DNA from: Asterias rubens
Taxonomy: Eukaryota > Echinodermata > Asteroidea > Forcipulatida > Asteriidae
Assembly: GCF_902459465.1 (NCBI RefSeq)
Contig: NC_047081.1
Span: 1,860,001-1,924,000, forward strand
Length of the DNA: 64,000 bases
Reading direction: 5' to 3'
Of the stretch, positions 39,901 to 52,371 are shown piece by piece (the first letter of the stretch is position 1; each line of letters starts with the position of its first letter). The translations under genes were made by a program, and so were the position numbers. The notes below the pieces were generated by a model, which was not told the origin of the DNA, did not search any database, and saw only the letters and a list, made by a program, of their open reading frames with translations.

Positions 39901-42900
39901 TTTGGGATCAAGCAGGGGGCGAAGGGGCTGACCCGGCAGGTCACCTACCCTACGAAGGTCAACCATTCCATTGTGACCTCTTTGAAATGTGACAAGCAGG
40001 AGAAAGGGGTAAGTGACGCTGATGGAGAGCCAATTCCTTAAACCCATTCTTCAAACCCAAGCCGACTTTAACCCATTCCTCAAACCTTAGCCCACTTAAA
40101 CCCATTCCTTAAACCCATTCCTCAAACCCACTTAAACCCATTCCTAAAACCCATTCCTCAAATCCAAGCCCACTCTAACCCATTCCTTAAACCCATTCCT
40201 CAATCCCAAACCCACTTAAACCCATTAATAAAACCCATTCCTCAAACCCAAGCCCACTCTAACCCATTCCTTAAACCAATTGCTCAAACCCAAACCCACT
40301 TAAACCCATTCCTAAACCCATTTCTAAACCCATTCCTTTAACCCATTCCTCAATCCATTCCTCAAATACATTCCTCAAACCTACTTCTCAAAACCAGTCC
40401 TCAAACCCACTCCATGTCGGGTGAGACTGAGTGGTCAGACAGTAGGAGGGGTTGACTGTGTACTGTGTAAATGCATTCACCATATCATAATGCAGGCTGG
40501 CACAGTGCATCTATCAATCATTCAAAACAACAACAGATTGAATGGCCACATAGTAGGAGGGTTGACAAGTTGCAAATTGATTTCCGATTGTACGTCATTT
40601 ATAGTTGTACACAGTCGTCCAGCACGTCAAGCAAGCTACACAGTGCCAGGAATCCGGCGAGAGCCAACAATATTCCGATGATATTGAATACCTACGTGAT
40701 GGTTTAGAGCCGATCGCATCTACGTCTACACGTTGTCTCAGGTATGTATACATCTGTACCGCCCCCCCAAATTCTCCAGAATTCATTGCTTCGTTTGGCC
40801 TAAAGTGATGGATTTGGTACTGTAGCCCCAAACCACCTAGTCTTAGCATGAGGTCAGTAATGGCTCTATTCAAAATTCAATCGTTTGGACCATTTTGATG
40901 GATTTTGGCCAGCTCCTGTCCATTATACATGCCATCAACACTAAGAACAAACAACTTAATAAAGCTGTTGGGGCAGAAAAAAAGGATTGAAAAATTTCTT
41001 TGCTAAGCAAAAATTGAGTGGGGTACCAGTCATAACAATGTAAACTTAATGTCATTTTTGGCGGGCAATCTGTTTCTGTTAAGCAATACTTTTCTGTTCT
41101 TGGTAGTTTTTGTTTGTTCAGGCTTAGAGCATTGGGCCCTTGTAACATGCTCGTTACATCAAAGGTCGTCCTTGACTTCACTGTGGGCACTGTTTGAGTT
41201 TGTACGATCACATGCAACGGGTCTGTCGTGTTAGTGTTTTATACTTTCCCCGTTTTGTTCCATCAGCACTATCAGTTTGGTGGAGAAATGCGCTGTTCCA
41301 GCATTCCGGCTACATCTACGAGCCCACGGCACCATCAGCAAGCTGTTTGCTGCCCTCAGGGATGCAGATCACTACCCGGTAAATATCAATCGTAACGACA
41401 TAACGTTTGCCTGGTGGTTTATGTTTTGATATTTGAAATGACAAGTTGCATCCCCCATAAGGTGATCCCTTGGCTGCCACTTCCCAGGTTGTAACGTTAA
41501 ACTGAGTTGTGATTCCTGGTTACACGGTGCTTACAGGTTGGATGGCTTCTGAATGGCGCCCCGACAGATATAATAACAAAATAGGTAGAATGCCAACATT
41601 AGGGCTACATAGCTCAGTTGGTGGAGCACGACACAGTAATCTAGAGATCACAGGTCCAAGTCCTGCTCTTGTTAAAACAAAACAAAATCAACTCAACAGA
41701 CATGATAATAGTTTATTTAAATCAAAAATGGACTCCGTCCAATCCGTAAATAAATAAGTTTCAATCGGATGAGCCTTTGTTCTTGATCACCAACTTTTAT
41801 TTTGAAACTGTGCTCCGACCAAAGTTTGTTTGTGTTTTATCTTTTTGGTAGACTAGCCAGCAGGGCCGTGTACATGTAGCGTGTTGTTTTACTAGTCCAC
41901 CAGCCTCTTCCTGTGGCCATATTTGATATTAAATAGGAACGCTTTCTAAAACTGAACTAACCAGTCGGACCTCTTGATGAACTACAGTTACATGCTTGGC
42001 TGTTATTTCTCTCGACTTGTCATTTTTGCAGAGCTTAGCCTTTTGCACAGCTGGACTGATGTACATGCTCAGCCGAGATCGCCTTAACATGGACCTGGAT
42101 CGAGACAGTCTGGACCTCCTCATAAGACTGCTCAGCGTCGAGTCAGAGATTGCGTCGGACGAGTGGAGCGAAACGCAGCGGCAGGACTACGACCGGACGA
42201 AGGAGAAGATGCGCAGCGTGCTGGAAGAAGTCCCGAATACGTGCAGCATGGCGAAGGATCTTGACTTGGATGGATTATCGGTAAGAGACTTAAATCCTAA
42301 CTTGAGTTTTAGAACCCATCTGCCTTGAGGTGGTGGTCCGCAGTCATGGCCAAAATGTTTGGCCCACCTGAGTGCAGGGTTTGCCCCTGACCTTTTTAGC
42401 AATTTTGTTGACTTGAGTCGCTGACTTAGACTTCAGTTGCCAATTTCATTGAATTGCGATTTGACTTGGCTAGGGGAAAAATTACTTGTGACTTGACTTG
42501 ACTTGACTTGAGCAAAAATGACTTGGTTAAAACACTGCTTTTTAGTGACTGGCCAGCATGACCAGTTAGCTTGTCATTTCAACAGTTTGTAAACCTTTTC
42601 ACTTGTCAAATGAAACAGCGGTGCTCTCTAATATAAGTCTACTCAGCTGGACCACTGGGAGTGAATTCTGAACGGTCCTCAGATGTTTTGATTTGGGCAG
42701 CGGACCACGATTACCAAAAAGTTTCACTTTGTAAAATTGTTGCACTTGTGTGTTTTGGATCTTGCAGAGTGAATATCTGGCCATGGAATCTTTATTATCG
42801 TTAACTTCAAGACGTGCCGGAGAGTGGTTCAAAGAAGAACTTCGTCTAGTTGGTGGACTGGACCATATAGCAGACACAGGTAACATTCTCATTGATTAAC

Positions 42901-45900
42901 CCTCCTACTCATTGTATCATTACCCTGATACAAAGAGTCCGAACAAGGGAAAATTGGCAAAACTCTCCTTTGGAGCATTTTGGAAGGTTTTGAGGTCTTT
43001 GTATTGTGATATTGTGCGGGAATGAATTATTAATTATTATTATTACCCCCACACTAATATTTCCTTCCCCTCCCTTACTGAAGTCATCGGAGTTCATGAG
43101 AAACTCGCTGCTCTGGAGCCTGGAGCAGACACCCCTAACCTAGACCTAATTGAGAGATTGAGTGGATGTTTACGAGTCTTGGAGAACGTCACTTTCTTAA
43201 ACACAGAGAACCAGCAATACCTCCTGGAGCTCAACGACTGCAGCTTAGTCAAGGCCTTCGCATGGTGAGTAACATTTGATCGCATTACCTACTGTTTCGA
43301 ACAAAAGAACCTAGACTTCCTGCAGGGAGATTGTGGAGATATTGTTTAGTCTCGACATTATGGGGAGTCCTACTGTGTGTGTGATAATAATAACTAGCTC
43401 CTATATCTCCCATTTTCAAATAATGTATCAATGTTTTTTTACAATAGTGCCGTGGGGTTGATTTCACTAAGAACTTAGGACTAGTCCTAACTTAGGTCTA
43501 GCCCTAGGAGATATAAAAAACTTAAGGCTATGTGAGTAACTCATCCTAACTCGAGATAAAACTTGTCTTAACTCTTTTTGAAATCCATCCCTGGTCATTG
43601 GGCCAATTTCCTAGCACTTACAAATTTGTTTTGTCTTCTTTTACTTACAGCATGGTACCTTTGTGTTGCCAGCGAGTTGAGAGATTCAGTGAACAAGAGA
43701 GGACAGTCCGGATTGGCAAGGAGAAGACGCCCGGCGGGAAAATGAGATTGTGCCTTCTGGCGTTGTTGAGAGTCCTCCTAAACATTACCCACGACAACGG
43801 TAAACAAAAACCGGGTTCATCTCTTATTATGCCATGAAGTTTTCCCAAGTAAAACCGAGTTTCAAAAAGTAGAGTCTATTCTGGGCACAAATCTCTTCTT
43901 ATGATAGTAATAACAGTACACTTCTTACAATAGCGCATCACACAGAAGTCTTGATGCGCTTTACAGCAATTAGTTCATTAAACACCAACTCAACGTGTAA
44001 CTGTTGAGTCCAAGTCAAATTGTGTTTTAAATCATTCCTCAAAAAATTAACTTGAACTTTGAACTTTGAACTTTGAACTTTGACCAGAATGGGGAAGTAT
44101 GAAAGTCGGGGAGCAGTCAGGTCTGATCAGCAATATCCTCATCTGTGTACTCCAAGTAGCTCAACATATCGCCCACGACCAACGCTTTGACCTCCTTGTA
44201 TTGGTAAGTCATGATCTTTAACCTCCCATACTGGTAATAGCCATGATCGTTGACCTTTCTTAGTTTAAGTTTCTCGGCCGGAATTCATGGCTCTGCTTAC
44301 TTTCAAGTTCTACGCAAGCTGTGTCAGCGAAGAAAGCCTAGTAATTTTGACCATGTACGCACACAAGCAGAAATTCCACTGGTAACCTGTGAAACACGCT
44401 TGACGTAAGCGGGAATTCCCTGTGTCTGTAGGCGCTGATTCTTTGCTTATGGTAAGCAGAAATATGAAATTGGGCTTTGATGATTCCAACTTGAAGAAAT
44501 ATTATCAATTGGGCTTCCATGGGCAACAATTTTGCTAGCGTTGTTTTTTTCTGTGGAATGGCTCCCATTCATGGACAGAGTTGAGCGGAGATGGAACTCA
44601 TGCAATCTTTCGCTGCTAACCATATTCCTTAAACCATCTCAGCTAATTTGGAAGTATACTGTAAAATGTCACCGATACATTAGCTACATTGCTCCTACAA
44701 TGCCCAAGCTTAACTTTAAAAAATGTGGGCCGGTACTCTGTTCCTGCTAAAGCAATATTGATCTGTGCTTAGCAAGTTTTTGTGGCTTTATGAATTGGAA
44801 ATTCTCTTACCTTGTCCACAGAGTCTGGGAGTCTTGATCAACCTTGTGGAACACTGTCCGGGCAATGCTAAGATTCTCACTAACACAAAGACAAACTATT
44901 CCTACGATGTCCAAGCTGATGACAGTAAGAAATTCACCACCGTTGGGGAAGTCTGCTCACTGGAAGCTCTCACTCAGGTAATAAAATAAACTTCAAAGTT
45001 AAATTTAATAGGCGTTATAAACGATTGGTAGAGCTGACAGTGTTTTTGTTAATGTGATCAACCATTTACAATGAAACAACATTAAGGTAATTAATTGTTG
45101 GTTTTACCCTAACACTGATGTGTGTTAGCACTGTATACTCGTTTTTTTTCCCTACTCGGGTAGGATTTGAATATCTATTAAAACATTCTGGTTGTGTCTT
45201 TCTCAATTATTCCTTGAATCAAAGGTGTGAGATGTGAACGTTTGAACCATCTTTGAAGGTTATACTTTATTTTGGTGTTTCTAGAACCATATGAGTGTGA
45301 ACGCACCTTGTTGCACTGAAATTACTAGACTCTCTTCGAACATTTAAGAAGTGTATCAAACATTCTCTGTATCCTATCTTATGCGCTGTGTTCTTGACGT
45401 AGTGGCGCTATATAAATGCCCTATATGGATGTATGTATTACTCTTTGCTTGTTGACGTGTTATATGTATCGATTTATCAATTGTTCATCTCGGCAGTTAT
45501 TTATGCAACGCTATCGAGCAGCATCTCGCGCCGAACGGGAACCGGAACCCGGCGAGGAGCAGCCAGACGACGACGAGGAAGATCTTAGCGAGGCCCAGGC
45601 GGGCCTGGAGTGGGTAGAGATTGAGACGTCAGGCACTGGAGGCAGCAACGAGCTCACCGAGGAAGAAATCAAACGGTCCGTCAGTAAAGGTACGTGGTAG
45701 GGTCCTTTTATGTGTTATACCCAATGTTCCCATATCCTACAACGTCAAAACTACAACGTCAAAACAACTTCAAAACACGTTTTTAAACGGTTTTTTTTTT
45801 AGCCTAAAATATGCCTGGCAACAACAGTGTACAACTACAATCATGTAAAATAAGCCTAGTACATGCTCTCAATGCACCTAAGAGCATAGTAAAACTCAAT

Positions 45901-47732
45901 ATTTTCTAGGGTACCATTGTGGGTATCATGTCCCGTGGCGTTATGGCTGCCTCGCTCCGCACTTGCGTTGTGCCTTTGAAAATTTACCTTTTTTTTTTCA
46001 ACGGGCAGTTGCATGCCTGTTGATTAGAGCAGGACTTTAATCAATGACCTACGGATTAACATGCTTGTGCTCTATTAAATGAGCTGTCCATCTAGCCCTA
46101 TGTTGGCGGTCTCCCTATGGTGTCAATATCTTTATTTGTGGAGCCATCAAGTTATTAACACTTAGGAAAAATGACAGGGTAACTTTTAAATAATCCTGGC
46201 AAACTAGATATAGGCCACCTCCCCCCCCACACTTTAAAATGTTGTTGTTAGTGCAAATACATTGTATGTCTGTTTCTAAGAAATGGCAGAATAAACAATA
46301 ATTGTTTTTGAAAGGTCTGGTTCTTTTAAAAGTACTGTGTCATTTTGGAGCAAACTTGAATTCCTACTAAGATGATATTCACCTTTTCTTATCTCCTTTA
46401 CAGTTCTGCATACAGCAGGCAAGCACATGGAGGACAGCATCGTAGCGTCCTACACAGCGCTTCTCATCGGTTGCCTCGTCAAAAACAATCATGTGAGTCG
46501 AAGCCTTCACTTCTTCTATCTGGCAATAGACCGATGCATTATGCTCCGCCCCAGTGCATATTGACCAATCACACCCCTGGTTGCACACCAAAAGTCCAAC
46601 AAATAAAGTCAAACTTGGTGGGGTATGCTTGACAGAGTTTTGCAGATTGGCATTGGAGAGGCTCACATGTTCTTGCTCACACGTGCACCGTGGGCGGAGC
46701 CTAATGGATCGGTCTATTGAAAGCAGACACACCGTACAAATCCAAATGAGAAATTCATAATAAGAGAGAATATATTTCATGATTTTTGGAACAAATAACT
46801 GCTCGAGTTTAAACTCCTCCAACTTTTTGCCAAGGAAGGACAAATAAACAGTGAACCAGTTACAAATATGACTTTGGCTGGTAACCTTTGTCCTCTAGGT
46901 AGTCTTGAACAAGGTTCTCGAAAAAGTTTATTTGCTTTGCTCTAAGAAATGTTTGTTAAATGATTAAATTGATTTGATGTTCTTTTCCCCCAGATGAACG
47001 TGACTAGAGTTCGTAGCTTCCTTCCTGAGGGCGAGTTCTCCTGTATGGTCCAGATGCTTCAGAAGTTTCTCTCCTTCATTGAGCTCACCGTAAGCTGAGA
47101 TTCATGGTTAATTTGAAAACGTCACTCACCCCCAACCAATTTCATCCAAGACCATTTTGGCTTGGGCTAATAAGCTTTGACGAACTATTGTTCAGGATTT
47201 AGTGACGCATGATGGGAATATGCACTGCAATATATATTTGGTTTGTGGTAACACCATGTGTGTGTGTGTCTACTTGCCGGTTAGAGTTTGGTCATGGGAG
47301 AAGTGTCTTGCTATATTTTCTACTACTGCGTAGTTGATTTTTGGATTTTTGAGAGACTTCTCAGTTCTGAAAAGAACTTTCTCAGTTCTGAATTGAATTG
47401 TCTTACTTTATTACCACTTCCTTGGCATAAGGTAGAATGTCGGCTGGGACTACTTCTCTAGATCTAGCCTATTAAAGGATTGTCACTGTTTTGCCTAACA
47501 TGTAGGGATAAAATAAATTAATGTGCTTTATCCTTGATGAAAATTTCAAATCTTCTAAATAAAATTTTGAATTTTGGCAGGACGTTCCTGATTAGAGCAC
47601 AGAGCGTTGTGTTTTTATTAGTAGTATTTTAAAACTTGTTCTTCTTTTTATTCTTACTCCATACAGAATGCAGCTGGCAACACGGGCAGTAAATCCATAT
47701 CAAAGATTATAGAGGTACTGGATCACCTTTAA
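36968..47732 (+). CDS. WAPL: WAPL, cohesin release factor (15 coding exons)
   Basis: Wings apart-like protein binds PDS5 and cohesin and opens the cohesin ring, limiting loop size and sister cohesion. Exons: 36968-38113, 38774-38839, 39787-40008, 40605-40741, 41267-41378, 42032-42280, 42768-42879, 43084-43264, 43651-43799, 44088-44203, 44822-44977, 45497-45689, 46404-46492, 46994-47089, 47667-47732. All phases close, giving 1029 residues (human 1190). Residues 1-470 are disordered and Ser-rich, opening with [11 protein letters not shown], which keeps the PDS5-binding YSR motif (9-11). The WAPL domain runs from about 478 to the end: [71 protein letters not shown]. An acidic loop lies in exon 13 (about 895-925). 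The vertebrate FGF motif position reads FSF (102-104). Likely 5' exon at 35685-35791; a candidate AATAAA is at 48262-48267. Confidence 0.95.
38915..39075 (+). repeat. Family K repeat in WAPL intron
   Basis: Shares 'gggcaagggcaccaaggcat' and 'gacaatcgccttcattgcct' with 28190-28392. Confidence 0.6.
39100..39443. mobile_element. GATATCG-rich inverted-repeat element
   Basis: The left part (ttgggcgatatcgatttatt, cacgatatatcgcc) and right part (gatccgatatcgaaatcat, atcgcgatattcgataata) are roughly inverted. It is dense in ATCGCGAT and GATATCG. Similar elements occur in many animal genomes. In the WAPL intron after the second coding exon. Confidence 0.65.
40030..40405 (+). repeat. Minisatellite, CCCATTCCT-type units
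   Basis: About 370 bases of imperfect units such as 'taaacccattcctcaaaccc'. It begins about 20 bases after the donor of WAPL coding exon 3 and fills the start of that intron. Confidence 0.85.
40960..41137 (+). repeat. Family N repeat in WAPL intron
   Basis: 'gctaagcaaaaattgagt', 'gtaccagtcataacaatg' and a right end with 'gagcattgggccc'. Diverged copy. Confidence 0.5.
41515..41690 (+). mobile_element. Repeat with embedded tRNA-like module, family A
   Basis: Upstream part 'gatggcttctgaatggcgcc' and module 'agggctacatagctcagttg' match 23285-23460. The B box is decayed (GGTCCAAGTCC). Confidence 0.65.
43452..43592. mobile_element. Family P palindromic element
   Basis: 'gatttcactaagaacttagg', 'actagtcctaacttaggtct' and the closing 'aactctttttgaaatcc'. 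In the WAPL intron between coding exons 8 and 9. Confidence 0.65.
44053..44087 (+). repeat. GAACTTT microsatellite serving as splice-acceptor tract
   Basis: Four units of GAACTTT run straight into TGACCAG, the acceptor of WAPL coding exon 10 (44088). There is no ordinary pyrimidine tract. Confidence 0.85.
44276..44470 (+). repeat. Family N repeat in WAPL intron
   Basis: 'attcatggctctgcttact' at the left and 'ggtaagcagaaatatgaaat' + 'tgggc' at the right. The interior 'gcttgacgtaagcggga' is as in 48858-49070. Confidence 0.6.
46020..46148 (-). mobile_element. Repeat with embedded tRNA-like module, family A
   Basis: On the minus strand it reads 'aaagatattgacaccatagg', then 'aacatagggctaga' and a decayed tRNA-like module with 'gttaatccgtaggtcattga'. 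Same order as 23285-23460. Confidence 0.6.
47205..47415 (+). repeat. Family H repeat in WAPL last intron
   Basis: Second copy of the repeat at 8262-8445, with 'tctacttgccggttagagtt' and 'gagacttctcagttctgaaa' (the latter partly duplicated). Confidence 0.6.
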
Positions 47733-48857
47733 TTAAAATGGTATGTTCCTCTTCAATTAAACACCTAGGCAGTCATGTGGATCATTTGACTTCAGTTGAA
47801 GGGGGTGTGTATGTACATGTATCTGCGTGCACAAAGCTGAACTTTGTTTATATCCTTCGGCAGTGAATGCATCAGAGAGGCAAAAGGAGAAATATTTGTT
47901 TACCCTTAATCAAAATGAAAAAGTCCATCTTGTAGTGTATTGATACAAGTTTTGGAAGACGCCATTTGCTGTTTGGGTGAAACCATATCTATCGAGGGAA
48001 GAGTGAAGCCAACCTCTTAGCAAAATGGCTCAACCCACATTTGCAAAATTCTTGAAGCCATGGACTGTTCTATGTGGCTCAAAAGGGGGGAAATAAGCCT
48101 GTTTGTCAAGAGTGGGTGCTCTGTGGTGTGCTTGTTTCAAATACTGTGTGTCGCAAATTATCTTTCTACCGGAGGGAACTTCTATTTTTGTAAATTGGCT
48201 TAAAGTGAATGTTGATAATTTTAACGAGTTCACCGTTCATTGTACATAACTTGTCATAAATAATAAACAATATTTTTAAGGAGTCGTGATTTGACTATTG
48301 GTAATAATCTCAACTTTCAAATATTGCACTGCGGAAAAAATTATGTTGGCGGGACTTGTATGCAAATTTACTCAAATATGGCAAGTTTTACTTTTCAAAC
48401 TTTCAACGCCTGCATTTCTTCAGGTTTTGGTGTTATTTTTAAATCATTGGTAATATTGCAGATTTTGAATGAACATTTTTTGGTGGTCTAAAAAAAAATG
48501 CAAGCGGAATTTTATCAAATTTAACTTGCCGGGAGAGTTTATACAAAAATCGTCGTTTTGTTAGTATTGAAAATCAGGTTGATCAAGTAATGTATGAACA
48601 ATTGGACAACATATCTACAATGAAGTAATTTAATTTTAATTTGAAGCGATATTATGGTAATTCATGGTGCACAGAAAACATTTTATGGTGAATGAATTTT
48701 TATTTTTCTTAATTTTGTTTTCATTTGATTTAATCTGTATGTACTCGATGATGCAATGTGTAATTTTAATGAGTTTTAAAAATTGTTAATAGTTTTAATC
48801 TGGATTTTTAAGAGTTAGATTTTTTAGTTACGCTGTTCTGCAATGGAAGGGTCGCCC
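47733..48857 (+). other. WAPL 3'UTR and flank
   Basis: AT-rich. AATAAA at 48262-48267 would give a 3'UTR of about 530 bases. No gene seen in the remainder. Confidence 0.45.
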
Positions 48858-49070
48858 AGGGCCCAATTTCATGGCTCATATTCCCCGCTTACGTGCAAGC
48901 ATCAAATTTCTGCGCTAGCCTTGTAAGCGTAGAATGCCTAGTAACCTTCAGTACGCACGCACAGAAGCTCAAATTCGCGCTAGCCTGTGAAGTTCGCTTG
49001 CCGTAAGCACAGAATTCCATGCTAAGCGCCAATCTGTGCTTACGGTAAGCAGAGCAATGAAATTGGGCCC
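48858..49070. repeat. Family N repeat, well preserved
   Basis: 'agggcccaatttcatggctc' at the left is mirrored by 'gagcaatgaaattgggccca' at the right. It carries 'tgtaagcgtagaatgcctag' internally. Confidence 0.7.
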
Positions 49071-49299
49071 AGGTCTTGACCTTGGTGATCCTTCAAAAGT
49101 TTCCCATATAGACTTAATGTTTTTTCAAGCGGTGAAAAGTGCCCTTTGCAAAATGAGAATGGCCTTGCCCTCTCATCGATGAAGTTCCAGGCCAGCTGCC
49201 TCAGTCTTTGCAGGGCACAGCAATTTGACCTTCAGTAGAGGTCACTTCAAGTAAAGACCTTGCCTGACCTTGCCTCAAATATCAGGCCTTGAAAAATGC

Positions 49300-49490
49300 C
49301 ACCTTGGGCAAATTTCGTACAGCTGCTCAAGCAGAAATTATAGCTTGAATGTTTTTCTGCTAAGCAATAATAACCAGGATACCCATCATAGATGGTGCAT
49401 GCGGTATGGTATTTTAGCTGGTCACTTCATTCTGGTAAGCACAATTTTGTTACGCTTAGCTAAAAAAGCCTGCAGCTCTATGTGCTTAAG
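49300..49490 (+). repeat. Family N repeat relative
   Basis: Contains 'aagcagaaattatagcttga', 'ggtattttagctggtcactt' and 'attctggtaagcacaatttt'. Confidence 0.55.
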
Positions 49491-50090
49491 CCGTGGTACA
49501 TATCACAGGAAAACTCTTCACCCCGTTCACAAGTTTAAAAATAGACCCTTGTTTTAAAGTTGACAATTCAATGTTTTTTAACAACCACAAAAAAAAACAC
49601 AGAATAAACTTCCACTACTATTGGACAACAATTTTAACAATTAATGATAGTATAGACAGTTTAGATTGCCTTGTCATAATATCCGACACAGAAATGAACT
49701 TTCTCTTATATTGAGTTTGTGTTTTTACAACTTGTGTGTTAACAGAAATTGGGTTTTCGTCAGTATTTTTGACATGTATATTTGTAAAGAAACAAATCAC
49801 TAATTATGGGGTTTTAAAATCATATTTTGTGTACATTTTAGTTGTGTTTTAAATATTTGATTTTTTAGATTAAATGAATGTATCCCTGACTTCCAATCAT
49901 GTATTATAGGAACAACTGTTTTGAAGGCACCAGTCTGAATCACTCATTTGAAACCGAATTGCATCAAAATACCTTTACAAGCGTTTACTAAGCGTATTTT
50001 TCAGCACATCCCTAACAGGTATTAGTGACGAGAGGTATCGATACGTCGCACTGCCAATGGTAGCGACGCTGACTTTACATACAATTGGAA
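49491..50090. other. Spacer, no gene seen
   Basis: AT-rich sequence between repeats. The open frames here are short and show no signature. Confidence 0.4.
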
Positions 50091-50226
50091 ACTTTGGAAT
50101 GCTTGGTGGCAGCAGACTTACCAGTTAAATTTTCTATTGTTGGCGTAAATTTGTGAATGCGCAAATTACCGAAAGCAATGGATTACCTGGTTAGTCTGCT
50201 GCCACCTAGTGTTCCAAGAGTCCCGC
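50091..50226. mobile_element. MITE family G with CTCF-like motifs
   Basis: 'gcttggtggcagcagactta' + 'cc' at the left is mirrored by 'ggttagtctgctgccaccta' at the right. The right arm, read on minus at 50199-50212, is ACACTAGGTGGCAG, 13 of 14 matches to the CTCF core. A second copy lies at 54846-54991. Confidence 0.75.
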
Positions 50227-50414
50227 ATCCCAGCAACTGTTGTGCTTGTGTCATTCAGAGTTCATGTTTTTGAATTTGCACGGTTAGTTCGCCCTGTTAT
50301 ATTTTCATCACCAATTTCAAGTATGGAGCAATTTAACAAACCTTTTATATAGATTAACATGCAGTTTAAAGGACAGTTTCTCAATGTTTAAATATAATCT
50401 TGCTGCCAAATAGA

Positions 50415-50600
50415 GGGTGTTGTGGTTGAGCGTCTAGGGTGGTGTAATTTACAGGGTTCACATCTTGGCCTGATCAATCATGACATTTGTGTCCTTTAAG
50501 CAAGGCATTTTATCATAGTTGCTTCTCTCCTCTCCACCCAGGAGTACAAAAGGAGAGTAAGCTGGGATGGACTGGCATCCTGTCCAGGGGGAAAAGAACT
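50415..50600 (+). mobile_element. Degenerate tRNA-derived SINE
   Basis: Head 'tgtggttgagcgtctagg', then 'gacatttgtgtcctttaagc' and 'gttgcttctctcctctccac', matching the SINE at 23942 in order. Confidence 0.6.
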
Positions 50601-50865
50601 ATTCTCACTCGTTTAATGCAAAGGAAACCGGATAAAAAACACCAGTTTGATTTATAGCCATATTGGCTCGGGACAGACTTTACTTTGTGGCTAAATATAC
50701 TGAGAGAAAATGCAACAACTGTGTGGTTGTGATTTATCTTGCCTAAAGGTTCTGTCATGTTGATGTTTCGCTGGGGGAAAACAAGTTGGTGCATTGGTGA
50801 TTCTGAACTTTGACCTATTCTACAACTAACTGTATAAACAATAAGCCATTTGCGAGTTAGATATA

Positions 50866-51247
50866 AAGAGATGGTATACCATTGATAATTACTACAAGTA
50901 TTAATGACCATAAAAACTTCCTTATTAAGAGGCATTGCAGCTGTTAGTAATGTATATCTATAAAAAAACATAAATCCCTTGAAAAGAATGTGGTTTTAGG
51001 GGAAGGGGGTTCAAAAACATTTAACTCACTCTGAGAAACGTATTGTACCCTGAGGTTTTGTATTTCAAATATGGATTATTCTTTTCACATGGCTATAGCC
51101 ACTCCTGATTTTCGGCGTTATCTCAAATACATGACAACCTTTTGAAATGAAATGTTAACACACTAGTTTTATTGTATGTATCTACATTTATATAGGATTA
51201 AAAACAATCAAACAGTTCTATAAACCAAAGGTATACTTTCCCTTTAT
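50866..51247 (+). mobile_element. Diverged TTAA-type MITE
   Basis: 'tataccattgataattacta' at the left and 'accaaaggtatactttccct' at the right. It shares 'tatataggattaaaa' with 55705-56015 and 63360-63420. Confidence 0.6.
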
Positions 51248-52371
51248 ATAAAGTATGGACAAGAAAAAAGCCGATGCACTAGTGAAATGACAAGTTAACT
51301 GTTCTTGCTAGCTAGTCATTGAAATAGTTAAGGCGCACGAGTGCACCTTTAAGGTAGTTTGCATATTCCTGGTTAATTAAACCCAAATACATGTAATTAT
51401 GTGTGTAATTTTTTGCGACATTTTGAATTTTACAGCAAAACAAAATTTGGTTCACACATGTTTATAAAATGATAACTTGCGTGTTGCTTGGATTTCGTTG
51501 TTTCTGGTTTAAAGTTAATTATTTATAACTGGGAAACATTTTATGTACAGTTGTTTAAATTTGGGTTAAATAGATATAGTGTGGCTATTATGAATGTTTT
51601 TAATGTTTCATTTTGTTTCTTTTTTCTTCGGGGGGGGGGGGGGGGGGGGGGGGGGTAAGGAAGTAATTGTGATGTATAGATTAAACAAAATTCTTGTAAA
51701 TGTAACTTTTAAGAACTAAAGTAATTCCAGATAAATAAAGAAACAAATATAGGAATTGTAAAAAAGTTTGTTTGTATATAGTTTGTTATTCTGGTGACCG
51801 CTCCCCCCTGTTTCGCACTCTAGTAAAGGGATATGAGATTTAACAAAAAGTTCAAAATTTGAGAGGTACAAACATAAGCAAGTCCAACCACTCAATCTCC
51901 TCCTCCCCCCCCCCACCCCCCCCGCCCTTTCTGACACAATGCCCCTCTTTTTTAGGCGTACGCTAAGAGGGCTACTACCATTGACCATTAAATTTATTGA
52001 AGTGAACTTTGGACAATTTGAACACAACAACAATTATCTGCATAAACATCATCTGACTGAAATTAACCCTTCGTTGCGATGTTCATCATGTCAACAGTTT
52101 GTCCATGGGGTTATTTTTGTAAACAAACCGCAACATTATAACGGTGATCTTTTGCTCATGAATATTTATGACACACCTTGGAAAACATGGTACGTCACGA
52201 TATTCAACTCTGACCTCTCCATAGCCTGATTCCCCTTGCTTTCCACTCGTGACGCGGGCCTGGCTACAAAACGTAACATCGTCATAGCAAATTTTGCCCT
52301 GGTTAAGCCCAAAATAAATGTAGTTTGCCAATTTTGTAAGCTGTAAAAGCCACTTCAATAACCCAGGAGCG
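51248..52371. other. Upstream region of 4E-BP
   Basis: Holds a 26-base G run (51630-51655), C-runs (about 51901-51925) and AT-rich DNA. The last 200 bases before the 4E-BP start codon are less AT-rich and probably contain the promoter and 5'UTR. No TATA box identified. Confidence 0.4.
51630..51655 (+). repeat. Poly(G) run of 26
   Basis: Uninterrupted G run, able to form a G-quadruplex and prone to length error in sequencing. Confidence 0.85.

Noticed and set aside
40030-40405. Interstitial telomeric repeat
   Set aside because: Units read AAACCCATTCCT and do not match TTAGGG/CCCTAA.
46379-46843. 154-codon minus-strand open frame
   Set aside because: Overlaps WAPL coding exon 13 antisense and repeat-like intron sequence, with no family signature.
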